Assembly: GCF_032362555.1 (NCBI RefSeq)
Contig: NC_083520.1
Coordinates: 930,001-994,000, forward strand
Source: Amyelois transitella
Lineage: Eukaryota > Arthropoda > Insecta > Lepidoptera > Pyralidae
DNA: 64,000 nucleotides
Direction: 5' to 3'
Positions 1-10,955 of this stretch are shown here, piece by piece. The notes beneath the pieces were generated by a model. That model searched no databases. It was not told where the DNA came from and saw only the letters and a list, made by a program, of their open reading frames with translations. The position numbers and the translations under genes were made by a program. How positions within the stretch are numbered: the stretch's first letter is position 1; every line of letters starts with the position of its first letter.

Positions 1-2712
1 CGTGACCGTAGTACCACCGATAGTACTAAATTGGAAGGAGGTGGCGTGCTTATCGCGGTATTAAAAAAACATGAACCTGTTCGTAGACGATCGTGGGAGT
101 CCACAGATGAAGATTTATGGGTGTCAATTGAACTGAGGTTAGGAAACTCAGTTCGGCACTTTTGTATAAGCACTGTTTATTTACCATCTCCGGTAGTATT
201 CGATCAACTTAAACGTGTCACAGCTAATATTACTAATGTTTTACAACACAAAATACCGCAGAATTCATTGCTTCTAATGGCAGGTGATTTTAATTTTCCT
301 AAATTGACATGGAATAAGGACCCTAACACTAATTCTTTTCTCCCATTTGGAAACAATTCATCAGAGGAAGACCTATTTGTAGATACTCTCACATTCAATA
401 ATTTGCACCAGTTAAATCCAGTGACGAATATATCAAAAGACCGTTCATTAGACTTGATTTTCTCTAATGAACTGGATGTTTTTCAAGTAACTGAACACCC
501 TGTACCTTTAGTTCCAATTGATAGTCATCATCCAACTTTATGCATTAAAATGAAGTCTTCATTGCATAAACGAGTAGCCTTTAATAGAACCCCTTTTCTT
601 AATTTCTTCAAGGCTAACTATCCTAGCATCAAAGATGAATTGAATAAGATTGTCTGGTTTGAGCATTTGAAGCCCCATGATTCTGTAGATGATTTGGTTG
701 ATAAGTTTTACGAACTAATTATGCCTATAATTCACGCTCATACGCCTATTGGGACTACTAAAGATAAAAAATTTCCTTGTTGGTTTAGCAGGTCACTAAT
801 CAAAACTCTCAAAGAGAAGGCCAAATTTCACAAGAGATTCAAAAAATATGGTAATCCCAGGGATCAGTTTACGTATAAATTACTGCGTACTAGGTGTGAT
901 AAAATGATTGATGACTGTCTCACAAAGTTTAAGTCTCAAGCTAAAACGGATATTAAGAATGACCCTAAATATTTCTGGACTTATATCAAATCTTTAAGAA
1001 CTAATAGTGTTAATATACCTGACGAAATGTATTTAGAGAATCAAAAAGCTCAGGGTGGACAACAGATTAGTGATCTTTTTTCTGATTTCTTCAATTCAAA
1101 TTACATTAGAAATTCATCAACGACGTATACGGTCTCTTCTTCAAATAATGCTCATGCTTCACTTGGTGCTTGTTACGTGACTAAAGTGGAAATTCTTAGG
1201 GCCCTTGAATCCACGGACACTAAAAAGGGACCGGGTCCTGATGCTATACCACCGATGTTCTTTAAGATATGTGCGTCACAATTAGTTGAGCCGCTTTATA
1301 TAATTTTTAACAAATCACTTACAGCTGGAGTATTTCCCTTAAAGTGGAAAACTGCCCATATAACACCGGTTCATAAAAAAGGAGATCTTACTAACATAAT
1401 TAACTTCAGACCGATTTCGATTCTTTCATTTTTGGGTTTGTTATTTGAATCTTTGGTACAAAAACATCTTTATTTTCATTTTAAATCCCTATTTAATATC
1501 CATCAACACGGTTTTTTGCCTGGTCGCTCAACTGTCTCTAACCTTTTAGGGTATGTGGATGATATAACGGCAGCACTTGAGAATAATTATGAGGTCCATG
1601 CTGTATATACCGACTATTCTAGAGCATTTGATGTAGTTGATCACAACTTACTTTTACAGAAGCTTGCTCATGCCGGAATATGCGGTTCATTACTGAGGTG
1701 GTGTGAATCATATTTGAGAAATCGTTCCCAGCTTGTGGTAGTTCGTGGTTTTAAATCTCAACCTAAATCAGTCCCTTCAGGTGTACCACAGGGCTCGCAC
1801 CTTGGTCCTTTATTCTTTTTAATATTTGTTAACGATCTTTGCTCCAACATTGATACGGAACATAGAATGTTTGCTGATGATTTAAAATTGTACCGTGTAA
1901 TTAAATCGGAGGAGGACGTCACAATGTTGCAGGATGATCTAAACAAACTCAGTCAGTGGACTCTTGATAACAAAATGCTCTTGAATCCCAGCAAGTGTTA
2001 TCTTATAAAATTCACACGCAAAAGAAACTCCCCTAATACACCATATACAATCAATGGTTCTGACCTTCAGGAAGTTGAAAATATTCGAGATCTTGGGGTA
2101 ATGTTGGATCAAAAATTGGATTTTAGAGATCATATTGACTGTGTGGTTAGGAAGGCTTCCAAATTGGCTGGATTTGTAATACGACAGACTAAAGTCTTTA
2201 ACGCGCCTGAAATTCCTAAACTACTTTTCAACTGTTATGTTAGAAATATTCTTGAATATTGCAGTCCAATTTGGAATCCATCATGCGAAATACACGTCAA
2301 TAGAATTGAACGAATACAAAAACGGTTTTTATATCACCTGACCTTTTCAAAAAACCTATGTAATCAGTTACCCTCTTACCAGTTGAGACTTGAGCACTTC
2401 AAACTAATTTCACTCCAGCAGCGTCGTTTAGCCGCTGATATGTTACTCTTGCATAAAATTGTCACGGGCAAAATTGATAACTCTGATCTTCTTAATAGAC
2501 TAGCTTTTTCTATACCTAGATCTAGCAGTCGCCTACACAACCGTGTTGTCTTCCATTTGCCTCATTGTCGTACTAACTATCGCCAAAATTCATCATTAAT
2601 TCGTATGTGCACTCAATATAATAGTATTTGTCATGAGTTAGATATCTTCAATGTATCAACAAATTTTATCAAGAAAGTATTATTGTCAACACAAACCAAT
2701 GAGTCATGGTAG
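1..2712 (+). CDS. Non-LTR retrotransposon ORF2 (endonuclease + reverse transcriptase), 5' end outside window
   Basis: The frame is open from base 1 (no stop between the window edge and position 31) to a TAG at 2710-2712, so the 5' end is cut by the window. Numbering residues from position 31, the N-terminal part is an APE-type endonuclease: GGGVLIAV near the start, GDFN at residues 85-88, and the DSHHP motif at 164-168. The reverse transcriptase follows from about residue 400 (KKGPGPDAIPP). It has the motif A aspartate D528 (VYTDYSRAFD), a PSGVPQGSHLGPLFF segment, and FADD at 614-617, an accepted variant of YADD. Together these encode target-primed reverse transcription. No stop or frameshift interrupts about 900 codons, so this copy is young. 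The poly(A) tail and domain order suggest the Jockey group; the clade assignment is inference. Any ORF1 would lie left of the window. Confidence 0.93.
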   Translation, partial: RDRSTTDSTKLEGGGVLIAVLKKHEPVRRRSWESTDEDLWVSIELRLGNSVRHFCISTVYLPSPVVFDQLKRVTANITNVLQHKIPQNSLLLMAGDFNFPKLTWNKDPNTNSFLPFGNNSSEEDLFVDTLTFNNLHQLNPVTNISKDRSLDLIFSNELDVFQVTEHPVPLVPIDSHHPTLCIKMKSSLHKRVAFNRTPFLNFFKANYPSIKDELNKIVWFEHLKPHDSVDDLVDKFYELIMPIIHAHTPIGTTKDKKFPCWFSRSLIKTLKEKAKFHKRFKKYGNPRDQFTYKLLRTRCDKMIDDCLTKFKSQAKTDIKNDPKYFWTYIKSLRTNSVNIPDEMYLENQKAQGGQQISDLFSDFFNSNYIRNSSTTYTVSSSNNAHASLGACYVTKVEILRALESTDTKKGPGPDAIPPMFFKICASQLVEPLYIIFNKSLTAGVFPLKWKTAHITPVHKKGDLTNIINFRPISILSFLGLLFESLVQKHLYFHFKSLFNIHQHGFLPGRSTVSNLLGYVDDITAALENNYEVHAVYTDYSRAFDVVDHNLLLQKLAHAGICGSLLRWCESYLRNRSQLVVVRGFKSQPKSVPSGVPQGSHLGPLFFLIFVNDLCSNIDTEHRMFADDLKLYRVIKSEEDVTMLQDDLNKLSQWTLDNKMLLNPSKCYLIKFTRKRNSPNTPYTINGSDLQEVENIRDLGVMLDQKLDFRDHIDCVVRKASKLAGFVIRQTKVFNAPEIPKLLFNCYVRNILEYCSPIWNPSCEIHVNRIERIQKRFLYHLTFSKNLCNQLPSYQLRLEHFKLISLQQRRLAADMLLLHKIVTGKIDNSDLLNRLAFSIPRSSSRLHNRVVFHLPHCRTNYRQNSSLIRMCTQYNSICHELDIFNVSTNFIKKVLLSTQTNESW

Positions 2713-2916
2713 GTACTTTTATTTTTATCATAATTTTATTATTGTTTTTCTTTCAATATGAATTCATGTTTTTTTTTTTCCTTTTTAAGTACTAAGAGCT
2801 AATTAATTTTTATGTGCATGCTGTGTTCACTCTTAGAAAGTTGTACAATTTACATGTTTTCAAAATATCTATTTTACTATGTTTGTAATGATTGTAACAA
2901 CTAGTTTGTGAACCAA

Positions 2917-2966
<50 letters not shown>
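1..2966 (+). mobile_element. LINE 3' portion with 3'UTR and 48-nt poly(A) tail
   Basis: The ORF2 stop is followed by an AT-rich 3'UTR (2713-2918), an AATAAA signal at 2916-2921 and an uninterrupted run of 48 A residues (2919-2966). An uninterrupted tail of this length, with an intact ORF, points to recent insertion. The left end and hence the target-site duplication are outside the window. Confidence 0.9.
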
Positions 2967-2970
<4 letters not shown>

Positions 2971-3037
2971 AGTTGAACCACATTTTAGAACGATGATTCG
3001 AAATCCTGAATTCGAACACATTAGAACATTAATTAAC

Positions 3038-3180
3038 TAAAACTAGCGGCATTGTTTAATCTATTATTAATATTAAGACAAACAGCTGAACGTGGCTTTT
3101 CAGTTGTTTTTAAGAATGTTGGCTCTATCTACCCCGCAAGGGATATAGACGTGATTATATGTTTGGATGTATATGTATGA
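3038..3180 (+). repeat. SINE-A fragment (3' part)
   Basis: This matches the 3' half of the dispersed family called SINE-A here: CAGCTGAACGTGGC, then TTGGCTCTATCTACCCCGC, then GGGATATAGACGTGATTATATG. It is diverged and lacks the 5' half. It lies 70 bp beyond the LINE poly(A) tail. Confidence 0.8.
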
Positions 3181-3918
3181 AGAATCAAAAATACGGGCGC
3201 GATCTTACATAGTAGTGACTGTATGTAGAGATGTATTGTAGATACGTCGATAATAACATTTTACAAAGATTGTGACTTAATTTTTACGTCTTGTGAGAAG
3301 TTGGCCGGTACATATTTCACTTTTTGAAAATAATTCTTGATTAAATACATCACTTAATACACATAATATACATATATATATCACATCTAAATCGTACAAG
3401 CAGATAACTCACCAAGACGTAACGGCTTAGAAGTAACTGGAGTATCGTATGTAACGGATGATATATTTAGAATTATGATGATAACTGAGACAAATATGAC
3501 AGATATGCAGCGGAGTAATAAAGTCGCGACAGCGATGGAATTAGACTCGGGTTTCCTAGCCAAGATTTATGGTTCAACTAATTACATATTCAACGTGAAT
3601 TTTTGATTGATGCGGGAGCGAAAATAATTTAATTTGAAGACGGCGTCCATTTGATCCTCGGTGCATAATTTTGCAAATGTGATTTGAAAAAACCATTTAA
3701 TAGATTATTATGTCTCAGTTCCATAGCCGAATGATAAAAACAAAACGCTTATAGTGTTATTTTTTTAGACAAAATTTCTGGCGTACAGTCAACTGGACGT
3801 TAGTTACGCTTAACGGAACTCTATGGCGTTGTAAAGAGAAGCGAGTTCGCAGTGAATTCTGGCAACTTGAAATGTTGGTGACTGTACGTTTATAAATATT
3901 TTTTTTTAGATGCATTAC
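3181..3918. other. No gene recognised
   Basis: AT-rich unique-looking DNA. I see no long ORF, no splice-flanked coding block and no obvious repeat in this interval. Confidence 0.5.
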
Positions 3919-4076
3919 CGTGTCCTGAGATACTCTCAGCCAGTGACAAATCTAGAGCATCTACAGTTAAAGTTTCGAGGTCAGCTGGCTGGTCTGTCTG
4001 TACATCAAGAGGCGACGAAGCGTGTCGCACAGCCGTCGCCGAGAGCCCGCTGTCTGCTGGGAACGGAACGTTGAAC
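3919..4076 (-). other. Candidate internal coding exon, unknown gene
   Basis: On the minus strand a 158-nt block is open in one frame between a CAG acceptor (4079-4077) and a GTAATG donor (starting at 3918). Its base composition is markedly richer in GC than its flanks. The conceptual peptide contains FNVPFPADSGLSATAVRH and later LTVDALDLSLAESISG, which I do not recognise. It could be an isolated exon of a gene with very large introns running right to left. It could also be a chance open stretch. No neighbouring exon was found. Confidence 0.28.
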
Positions 4077-4188
4077 CTGTTTCTTTGAGCTTATATATTT
4101 AATTAATCTAGATAAAGAATTAATTTCAGCCTGGCCAATTTTGAGGTTAAAATTATTATTTTATGAAATATTTATGTCGTAAAATGTC

Positions 4189-4363
4189 ATGGATGTCGTA
4201 AAAGTATTCTTCTCTTAGGCGATGAGCTAGCAACCTGTCACTATTTCAATCTCAATTCTATCATTAAGCCAAACAGTTGAACGTGGCCTATCAGTCTTTT
4301 GAAGACTGTTGGCACTGTCTACCCCGGAAGGGATATCGATGTGATTATATGTATGTACGTATA
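4189..4363 (+). repeat. SINE-A copy, 5'-deleted
   Basis: It carries GGATGTCGTAAAAG, GGCGATGAGCTAGCAACCTG, the Gln-like CTGAACGTGGCC equivalent and the terminal GTGATTATATGTATG. A block after GTCGTAAAA is missing relative to the full copy at 24148-24418. Confidence 0.85.
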
Positions 4364-5413
4364 ATAATTATTAAATTGGTTTGTGGGCTGACATCCCATT
4401 ATCCGCAACATGCTTTTTCATATACCTTACTAAATAAATACAGAATATTTAGGAGAGATTTAAGAAAGTAGATATTTTATTTTACTGACACCATCAATAC
4501 TAGCTGTCATAAGGGATTCCTGGTCGTGACTATTGAACTAAGAAGTGAACTTTTCTCTTGATAATAATGCTGTAAGTACATATACGCCAACTCTCCGTCG
4601 AAATATGTGAGACATGTTAGGTAAACAATGTTGTCTAGACTAAGGATTTAGTGGCATCTCGTGGATACATTCTAAGAATTCTCCTTTTGTATGGCGTCAA
4701 CAAAAGGAGTGTTAGAATTCTTTAAGCAACCAGAGGTGGCGTAGGTTATCGCCGCTTGAGAAATTAATTTGCCCGCTTGTGAAATTCTTAGAATTTTATT
4801 TGGGCAATGTTATCTGTGACATTTGACATCGCCAACGGAAGAAAAAAGCGTTTGTGCTCGAAATAATCAATTACTTAATTCGCTATCGAGAACATACTTC
4901 CGGTCAACATCAATTAATATGAATAATACATTTTTTTGCCATCAGAAGATTATTTACCTAAGTAATTACATTTTTTTTTTTTATTTATATTAAATTATTA
5001 ATGGGTGTACTTATATAAAGCGTATTCAAATTTAAAAGAACAAATAACATTGATTCGTATGATGACATATTTTAATTGGTACTGAAGCTGTTTCAATCTC
5101 AAGGCAAAGTCATATTTTATTTTAGAATTCAATTCAGTAGCATATTGCTATTTGTAGTGACCTTAAAACATTTAAGCCTTTGGTGATACAAAATAAAGAG
5201 AGCCATAGAGATGAAAATAGAAAGAAAAAGGTAAATTGAAAATATAGTATTTCCTAATGAGACATTTCCATATATGTTTACAAAGATACTAAACCACCTC
5301 TTTCCCATAAAGGTAGGTGTTCCTGGATACTTCTTTCGATTCATCTCACATACGCCCCTCTTTCTTCATTCAAATGCACGTCATTTTACGTCCGTAATAT
5401 ATTAATTACTTAC
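4364..5413. other. No gene recognised; one short inverted repeat
   Basis: AT-rich. A 10-bp stem, CTCCTTTTGT and ACAAAAGGAG, sits near 4680-4710 between two GAATTCT words and may be a decayed MITE. Otherwise nothing is supportable. Confidence 0.4.
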
Positions 5414-5574
5414 TAGCGACCCGCCCCGGCTTCGCACGGGTGCAAAATTATAAATGTTTGAATCACTCTACCTGTTACAAAAAACCGCATCAAAATCCGA
5501 TGCGTAATTTTAAAGATTTAAGCATACAGACAAACAGACAAAAATAGCGACTTTGTTTTATACTATGTAGTGAT
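5414..5574 (+). repeat. Dispersed repeat family C (probable LINE 3' end)
   Basis: It begins TAGCGACCCGCCCCGGCTTC and ends GACTTTGTTTTATACTATG followed by TAGTGATG. A second, more diverged copy is at 13475-13622, which defines the family within this window. The layout resembles 3' regions of insect RTE/CR1-type LINEs; that assignment is inference. Confidence 0.7.
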
Positions 5575-5750
5575 GATTTTCAAGTGAGCTCATCATTTTA
5601 GGGTACATTTTAGGTACAAGTAACGAACTGGTGAGAGTTCAGGACCTTCCTTCAGTTCGTCACTCGTTCTTTTGAATCCAATTTGTTTTAGGTTCGGTGC
5701 ATTATTTACAGCCAAGCTCGTGGACTTAAGATTGTTATAGCACAATTTGA

Positions 5751-5974
5751 CGGCCTCTGTGGCGTAGCGGTAATACGCTTGTCTGTAACACCGGAGGTCC
5801 TGGGTTCGAATCCCGGCCAGGGCATGATGAGAAACGAACTTTCTCTGATTGTCCTAGGTCTTGGATGCGTATCTATCTAAGTATTTATTATAAAATATAG
5901 TATCGTTGAGTTAGTATCTCGTAACACAAGATTCGAACATATGTCGAGGCTAAATCAATATGTGTAATTTGTCC
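5751..5974 (+). repeat. tRNA-derived SINE (tSINE), near complete
   Basis: The head is tRNA-like. It has an A box TGGCGTAGCGG at 5760-5770 and a B box GGTTCGAATCC at 5803-5813, the internal RNA polymerase III promoter. The body follows (GATGAGAAACGAACTTTCTC, then a segment with TATTTATTATAAAATATAG) and the end is TGTGTAATTTGTCC. Related copies are at 27342-27564 (-), 50149-50335 (-) and a tail fragment at 8722-8765 (-). The anticodon loop differs between copies, so the parental tRNA is unresolved. Confidence 0.88.
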
Positions 5975-7095
5975 TGTATATATTTATTTATAGCATGACC
6001 TTACACCAGACCCTCGTCTTCTTCCGAATCCACGTTATTTTATATCAGAGACACATCTTGACCCGTGCTCCCGCTTCCACTTTTTTTCCTGCACCGTCTC
6101 GCCCCACCGTTCCGAGAACTGTCGTTGTGGAAAAAAACAACAAATAACCCAGCAGCGAACAAAGGTGTGAATATAATTAATGGTTCATCAAAGGATCCGC
6201 CTCCGTCGTCCCCATTCGGTCGTGATCTCATCACGTGGTGTTTCACCGGCAGCGTACTCGCAAATATGGGTTATGACTTCAAGTGCAAGTTGCCCCTTCT
6301 TCTACACATGCGCTTTGAAAGCGGTAGTTGTTATAATTAAAGTCATGTGACGTCAATAGGGCATACCTTGTATCCAATTTTTTTAAATAAATCTATTCTA
6401 GCGAAATTGGATTTAGAGGATTAGCCTTTGCTGATAGAATGTCGTTTTTAATATCTTCGTTGCACAGTTGCAAGAAATAGTACATAGTTATAAAAGAAAT
6501 TAATCACTTGCAATGGCGTACTTATCCCATGAAGGGATCTTCCAGTCGACCGGCAAAAAATAAAGGAACTAGATAATTAAGTAACAAAGCGGCAAGTCGC
6601 TGTGGTATTAGTAATAATATTATAAGATACTAACATAAATACAAATAAAGAACATATACCAACCCCCTAAATATATATGTATGTATAAATTTATTAATAA
6701 ATAAACATACATAGACTTAGATACTTTGCCTGATGTTCTAGGTGCTTAGATCTGGGTGCTCAAGTGGATATTTAAAAAATCATCATTTAAACTCAAACTT
6801 ATATAGGTTAGATTAAGATTGAGATTATTGGTTGAAATCTCAAAATAATCTTGGTTAAAAAATGTAACGTACCTCATGCTTACATTCTATTTTAATTTCC
6901 GTACAAACTTGCGTCATATTCTCAAGATCCGCTTTACGACATACTTCGAGAAAATAAGTGCTCACCTCTTAAAATTTCTAAGTATTCTCAATAACACGTT
7001 AACAAAGTTCACCACTGATTACAATGTGTTATAATAGTCTCACCTACAGCGAACCTTTTTATTGCAGCAACCTTTTATGAATCGGCCTGTGGTTC
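5975..7095. other. No gene recognised; GC-richer island 6000-6340
   Basis: The island has overlapping open frames on both strands (91 codons on +, 68 on -). Neither has convincing splice sites or a recognisable domain, and the minus frame contains a hydrophobic run. I treat it as non-coding, possibly regulatory. Confidence 0.35.
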
Positions 7096-7200
7096 ACAAA
7101 CTGTGTGTCATTATTTGAATCTCAGTTCCATCACTTAGTCATAAAAGCTGAATGTGGTATTTTTCTAGTTTATAGGCCCCGTAAGCGATGCTCTAACGTC
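7096..7200 (+). repeat. Diverged SINE-A fragment
   Basis: The words TCATTATTTGAATCTCAG and TTCCATCACTTAGTC, and a degraded AGCTGAATGTGG, align with the middle of SINE-A. The tail is lost. Confidence 0.6.
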
Positions 7201-7562
7201 AAATAGAACATCCAATTGATGTATCAGAAGAAGATATGGTATCATGTTATCAAAGGCTTGAGAACCACTGGTCTCTGCCATATAGTTGATGTTTACTGCG
7301 ATTTAATGTGCGATAATGTTGGGCTTGCGCACAGCAAGGGACCCTTACTAAGGGCTGCCACACACGCGGCAATTTTATATCGTTAATAACGGTTGATTGA
7401 TAATTTTACCAAGTACAAGTATTCATATCCATAATAAATATACTAAAATTGTAACTAGCCAATGTCCTGTCTTGAAAGATATTGGTTAAAAATCGATATG
7501 GGAGTGATTTATCAATTTTTGATTAAAATAAGTGAAAAATGTTTGTGAGTATGTTTGTACTC

Positions 7563-7655
7563 GTATCACTATCCCCAAGTCGCCTTTAACGACATCCGTG
7601 GGCAAGAGATGGAGTGGCCCTATTCTTTATTCTATTGGTGCCAGTAACCACTCGT
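7563..7655 (-). repeat. SINE-A 5' fragment
   Basis: On the minus strand it reads as the first third of SINE-A: ACCACTCCATCTCTTGCCC preceded by the GGCACCAATA-like start, then CGACATCC and AGGCGACTTGGGGATAG. It lacks the 3' two thirds. Confidence 0.75.
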
Positions 7656-8128
7656 CATATCTATACTAAATTCTACGAATATTAAGTTAAATTCTCCATA
7701 CAAAAATGCAGTCTGTGGCAAAAAGGTGATTTAATTTTGAATAACCCTAACAACATTCTCGTAGGTTCCACACTCTCGTCGTGTTAGCATAATGATCCGA
7801 AAAACGGGCGAATATGACCAGAAGATTAATACAAACTACCTAGCACTTGTTGCTAATTTCAAGAGATAGTCACGACATATTGACGTCATTGGATAATCTT
7901 TGTGGGAACGGAAGTGTAATAGACAAGTTTGTAAAATTATTACACGAGAGGGATTTTAATATACACTTGGCAAGGTGGTTGTTAAAGTTAAACATTGCTT
8001 ATTCTGTAATACGTACTATGATTACAGTGGTCCAGAGTATTTATAAATACTACAGGTATTTTATTTTATCTCGGACATTTTAAATCATTTTAATATATGG
8101 GTACGTTACGTGCACGTTAAAAAAAAAT

Positions 8129-8350
8129 AATAGTACCACTCCATCTCTTTCCCATGGATGTCGTAAAAGGCGACTCAGGGATACGCTTATTATATACTTG
8201 AGATTCTTCTTTTAGGCGATGGCCTATCAACCTGTCACTATTAGAATCTCAATTCCATCATTAAGCCCGACAGCTAAACGTGGCCTTTCGTTCTTTTGAG
8301 GACTGTCGGCTCTGTCTGTCCCGTGATAATGACGTGAAGTTATGTTGTGT
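8129..8350 (+). repeat. SINE-A copy, lacking the extreme 5' end
   Basis: It runs from ACCACTCCATCTCTTTCCC through GGATGTCGTAAAAGGCGACT and CAACCTGTCACTATTAGAAT to a mutated tail (TGTCCCGTGATAATGACGTG). Confidence 0.85.
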
Positions 8351-8721
8351 GTTACAGTCATAAATCATAATATACCAAGGGCCAAGTGGCGCGATCGTGC
8401 AAGTGTTTACTAAACTTGTCGCTGCAACAATTTATCGTCAGTAAAAGCTGTGTATGTAATGAACTGACCCCTAGCCTCAACACTACGTAAAGTTTGTGTT
8501 CTCGTCTCAGTCGTGCCATGTCTCACGGAATAACTACAGATATCCGAGCAATGTAGGCGTGTTTGTTAGCAGGATCGGCTTTTAGGGTTGACCCTTGTGA
8601 TTAGTCTCCAAATCGCAATTCTATGATTCACACAATAAGCCGACCACACCTGGAATGTTGTCTTCCTTGTCTTCTTCAAAAGAACAGGATAAGTTTAGAA
8701 ATTCTTAAGGTTTGTTTTTAA
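8351..8721. other. No gene recognised
   Basis: Unique-looking AT-rich sequence with no open frame or repeat that I can support. Confidence 0.5.
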
Positions 8722-8765
8722 TATACGGGACAAATTACACAGATTGAGTTAGCCTCGAAGTAACT
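8722..8765 (-). repeat. tSINE 3' tail fragment
   Basis: TATACGGGACAAATTACACA followed by GATTGAGTTAGCCTCGAAG is the reverse complement of the tSINE 3' end. It shows that the word TATACGGGAC belongs to the tSINE tail, which helps read the nested insertion at 49.7 kb. Confidence 0.7.
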
Positions 8766-8910
8766 ACTAGTAAGAACTCATTCCAAGATCCCAGAAAGTA
8801 AAGAAGTGAAGGGATTATGCTTATAATAATTAATTTGTCAGAGAATTCTATCTAAAATTATAACTTTAATAGCATTAAATAGTACTGTAAATCATATAAC
8901 TCTGTTAAGT

Positions 8911-9161
8911 AAACCTATTATAGATTATTCTCAGCCAACTCACTAGCCCACACCCATAACTCCAAAAAGCTTTCCTTGTGTGCGCTGGTCTCATGGTTGG
9001 TTGACTATATATGCAAACAATGTAGGTACTACAATTATATATTTAAAACAGATCCTTAAAAAAGTCCGCAATACCATATACCTATCTTACTTCTATAATT
9101 AATTAAACCTAATATAGATTTATTCTCAGCCAACTCGGAGGCATCACTAGCCCACACCCAT
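8911..9161. repeat. Two direct copies of a ~50-bp segment
   Basis: A segment containing ATTCTCAGCCAACTC and ACTAGCCCACACCCAT occurs at about 8911-8958 and again at about 9107-9161. The second copy has an extra GGAGGCATC in the middle. They are separated by about 150 bp of other sequence, so this is a local duplication or two copies of a short repeat. Confidence 0.7.
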
Positions 9162-10763
9162 CAGATTATGATCTTAATGTCAGCCTGCTGTCCCCAATGC
9201 TTTGAAACGCCGCACAAATCATAAAGATATAAATCACAATAATTGTAATTCGTAATCGCTTTATAAGACGACATTTTCCTTCTTGCATATCAAACCGATC
9301 TAAATTACAATTTTCTATCAAGACGAGGCTATTTATTTTAGTGATAGAAAAAACATCAATTTTGTTACAACAATTTTGTAGAAGTAAATTCAAGATTACC
9401 TAAGTAGTAGTAATACTAGTAGCAAGTGACAGAAAAATTTGGAAGAAACCAACAATTGTGCCGATTCCACGTAAAGAGTAGGAAACGTTAATGACGAAAA
9501 AGAAGATAAAATATAAAGCATTTTGATAATAAAATTCATCCTAATCCATGATTTCACGCCACAACGATTTAATAAGCTTGATATATTAAGCTCGGCAGCT
9601 GCTAACCTGAATTCAATCCTATTATCGACAGGACAATAAGCCCAGCATAACTCAGACTTGGAAACGCTTAAGTACCTATATCAATTTGCACTAGTTCCAG
9701 AGCGTTCGGCGGGTTTATCAGAAATCTCCAATTAACATAGATTTAATTACGCGATAGTGGATATGAATTGATTGGGAATGTGTCAAGGCGTTTTCCTTGG
9801 AACCGTTTTGATAAAAATCTAATTTTACTTCGTTATTATTTAGAAATCTAAAGGCTAGATGATATTGAACCAAACAACATAAAGGATGCACCACCATTAC
9901 GTTGCTTTAATTGTGAGACTGATTTGATTACTGTTGCCAGTAAAACAATCTTACTTGTGAAAACGATAAATTTTGAAAAACAATCATTGATTTTTTGACA
10001 ATAATAACTCACAGGTGAATTCACAAAATGGGGAACCAAGTCGTAGATAACATGTTATGTTTAGATTCAGTGTCAAGAGTGACATGTGAAGTGGTTATCA
10101 GAACGAGCCCACACGATAATGTAGAATTCTTATCAGTAGTGTTACCAGTGCAACGTACACTCTCTCATCATTAAAAATTTGTATTTTTTTAAATATAAAA
10201 TTGATATGATCACTTTTTTCGATAAGCATCGGCGTTCTAAAGCCAAAGATACGAAAAGTTGAAAAAGTACGAAATAGTGGTAGACAATGAAATCCTATTG
10301 AAAAATTTCAAGAGTTGAAACATCAAAGTAGAGTTTAAATTTTTGTTATAAAGGCATTAACTGAATACTTTTGGGATTTGTCATAATACGACCATTAAAA
10401 GTAAATGACACAAGACATATCCAGCAACATTCCAAAATTATTTAGACATTCGTGTAACTGGTCCCAGGCGCCATTGCACAATAAACTAATTTGTAAACTA
10501 TCCATTGCCGTGTCACATTGTCCGCAACGTGTACCAGTGTTGAGATTAGACATGACATTTGACCGTACCCCTTCTAGAGGCAGGTTAAGCAACGGACTAG
10601 ATCACGAAGTGCATGCCGCGCCGGTCTAATTAGCTACTAATAAACAAACTGATCGGATGGTTCAAATTGGGAGAGCAAAGCTTTGATAAATTGGAAATTT
10701 GCAATATTGTTTTATGAAAAGGATTACATGTTTAACGACTAAGGGAAAGGTTAATAAACTTTG
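9162..10763. other. No gene recognised; GC-richer island 10440-10640
   Basis: Short open frames exist on both strands in the island at 10395-10629, but with no domain and no splice context. The island includes CTAATTAGCTACTAATA, a cluster of homeodomain-type TAAT cores. The rest is AT-rich and featureless. Confidence 0.35.
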
Positions 10764-10955
10764 AATTCTTCTTGTAGGCGATGGGCTAGCAACTTGTCAC
10801 TTTTGAATCTAAATTCCATCATTTAGCAGTACAGCTGAGGCCATGAATGATAGAATTTAGTCTGGATCTGATTTAGTATGGAATCAGTCTTTTCAAGGCT
10901 GATGGCTCTGTCTATCCCGCAAGGGATATAACGTGATTGTAAGTATGTATGTTAA
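10764..10955 (+). repeat. SINE-A copy with internal insertion
   Basis: GGCGATGGGCTAGCAACTTG and GGCTCTGTCTATCCCGCAAG flank a middle that is longer than in other copies (10835-10880 has no counterpart). It ends GTGATTGTAAGTATGTATG. Confidence 0.85.

Noticed and set aside
2810-3019. 69-codon minus-strand ORF with a poly-Phe run
   Set aside because: The Phe run is the LINE poly(A) tail read backwards.
5751-5823. Functional tRNA gene on the plus strand
   Set aside because: A and B boxes are present, but the tRNA-like block continues into a body shared with 27342-27564 and 50149-50335, and the anticodon loop varies. It is a tRNA-derived SINE.
6040-6340. Overlapping 91- and 68-codon ORFs as a membrane-protein exon
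   Set aside because: No consistent acceptor/donor pair and an in-frame stop close upstream; kept only as a GC-richer island.
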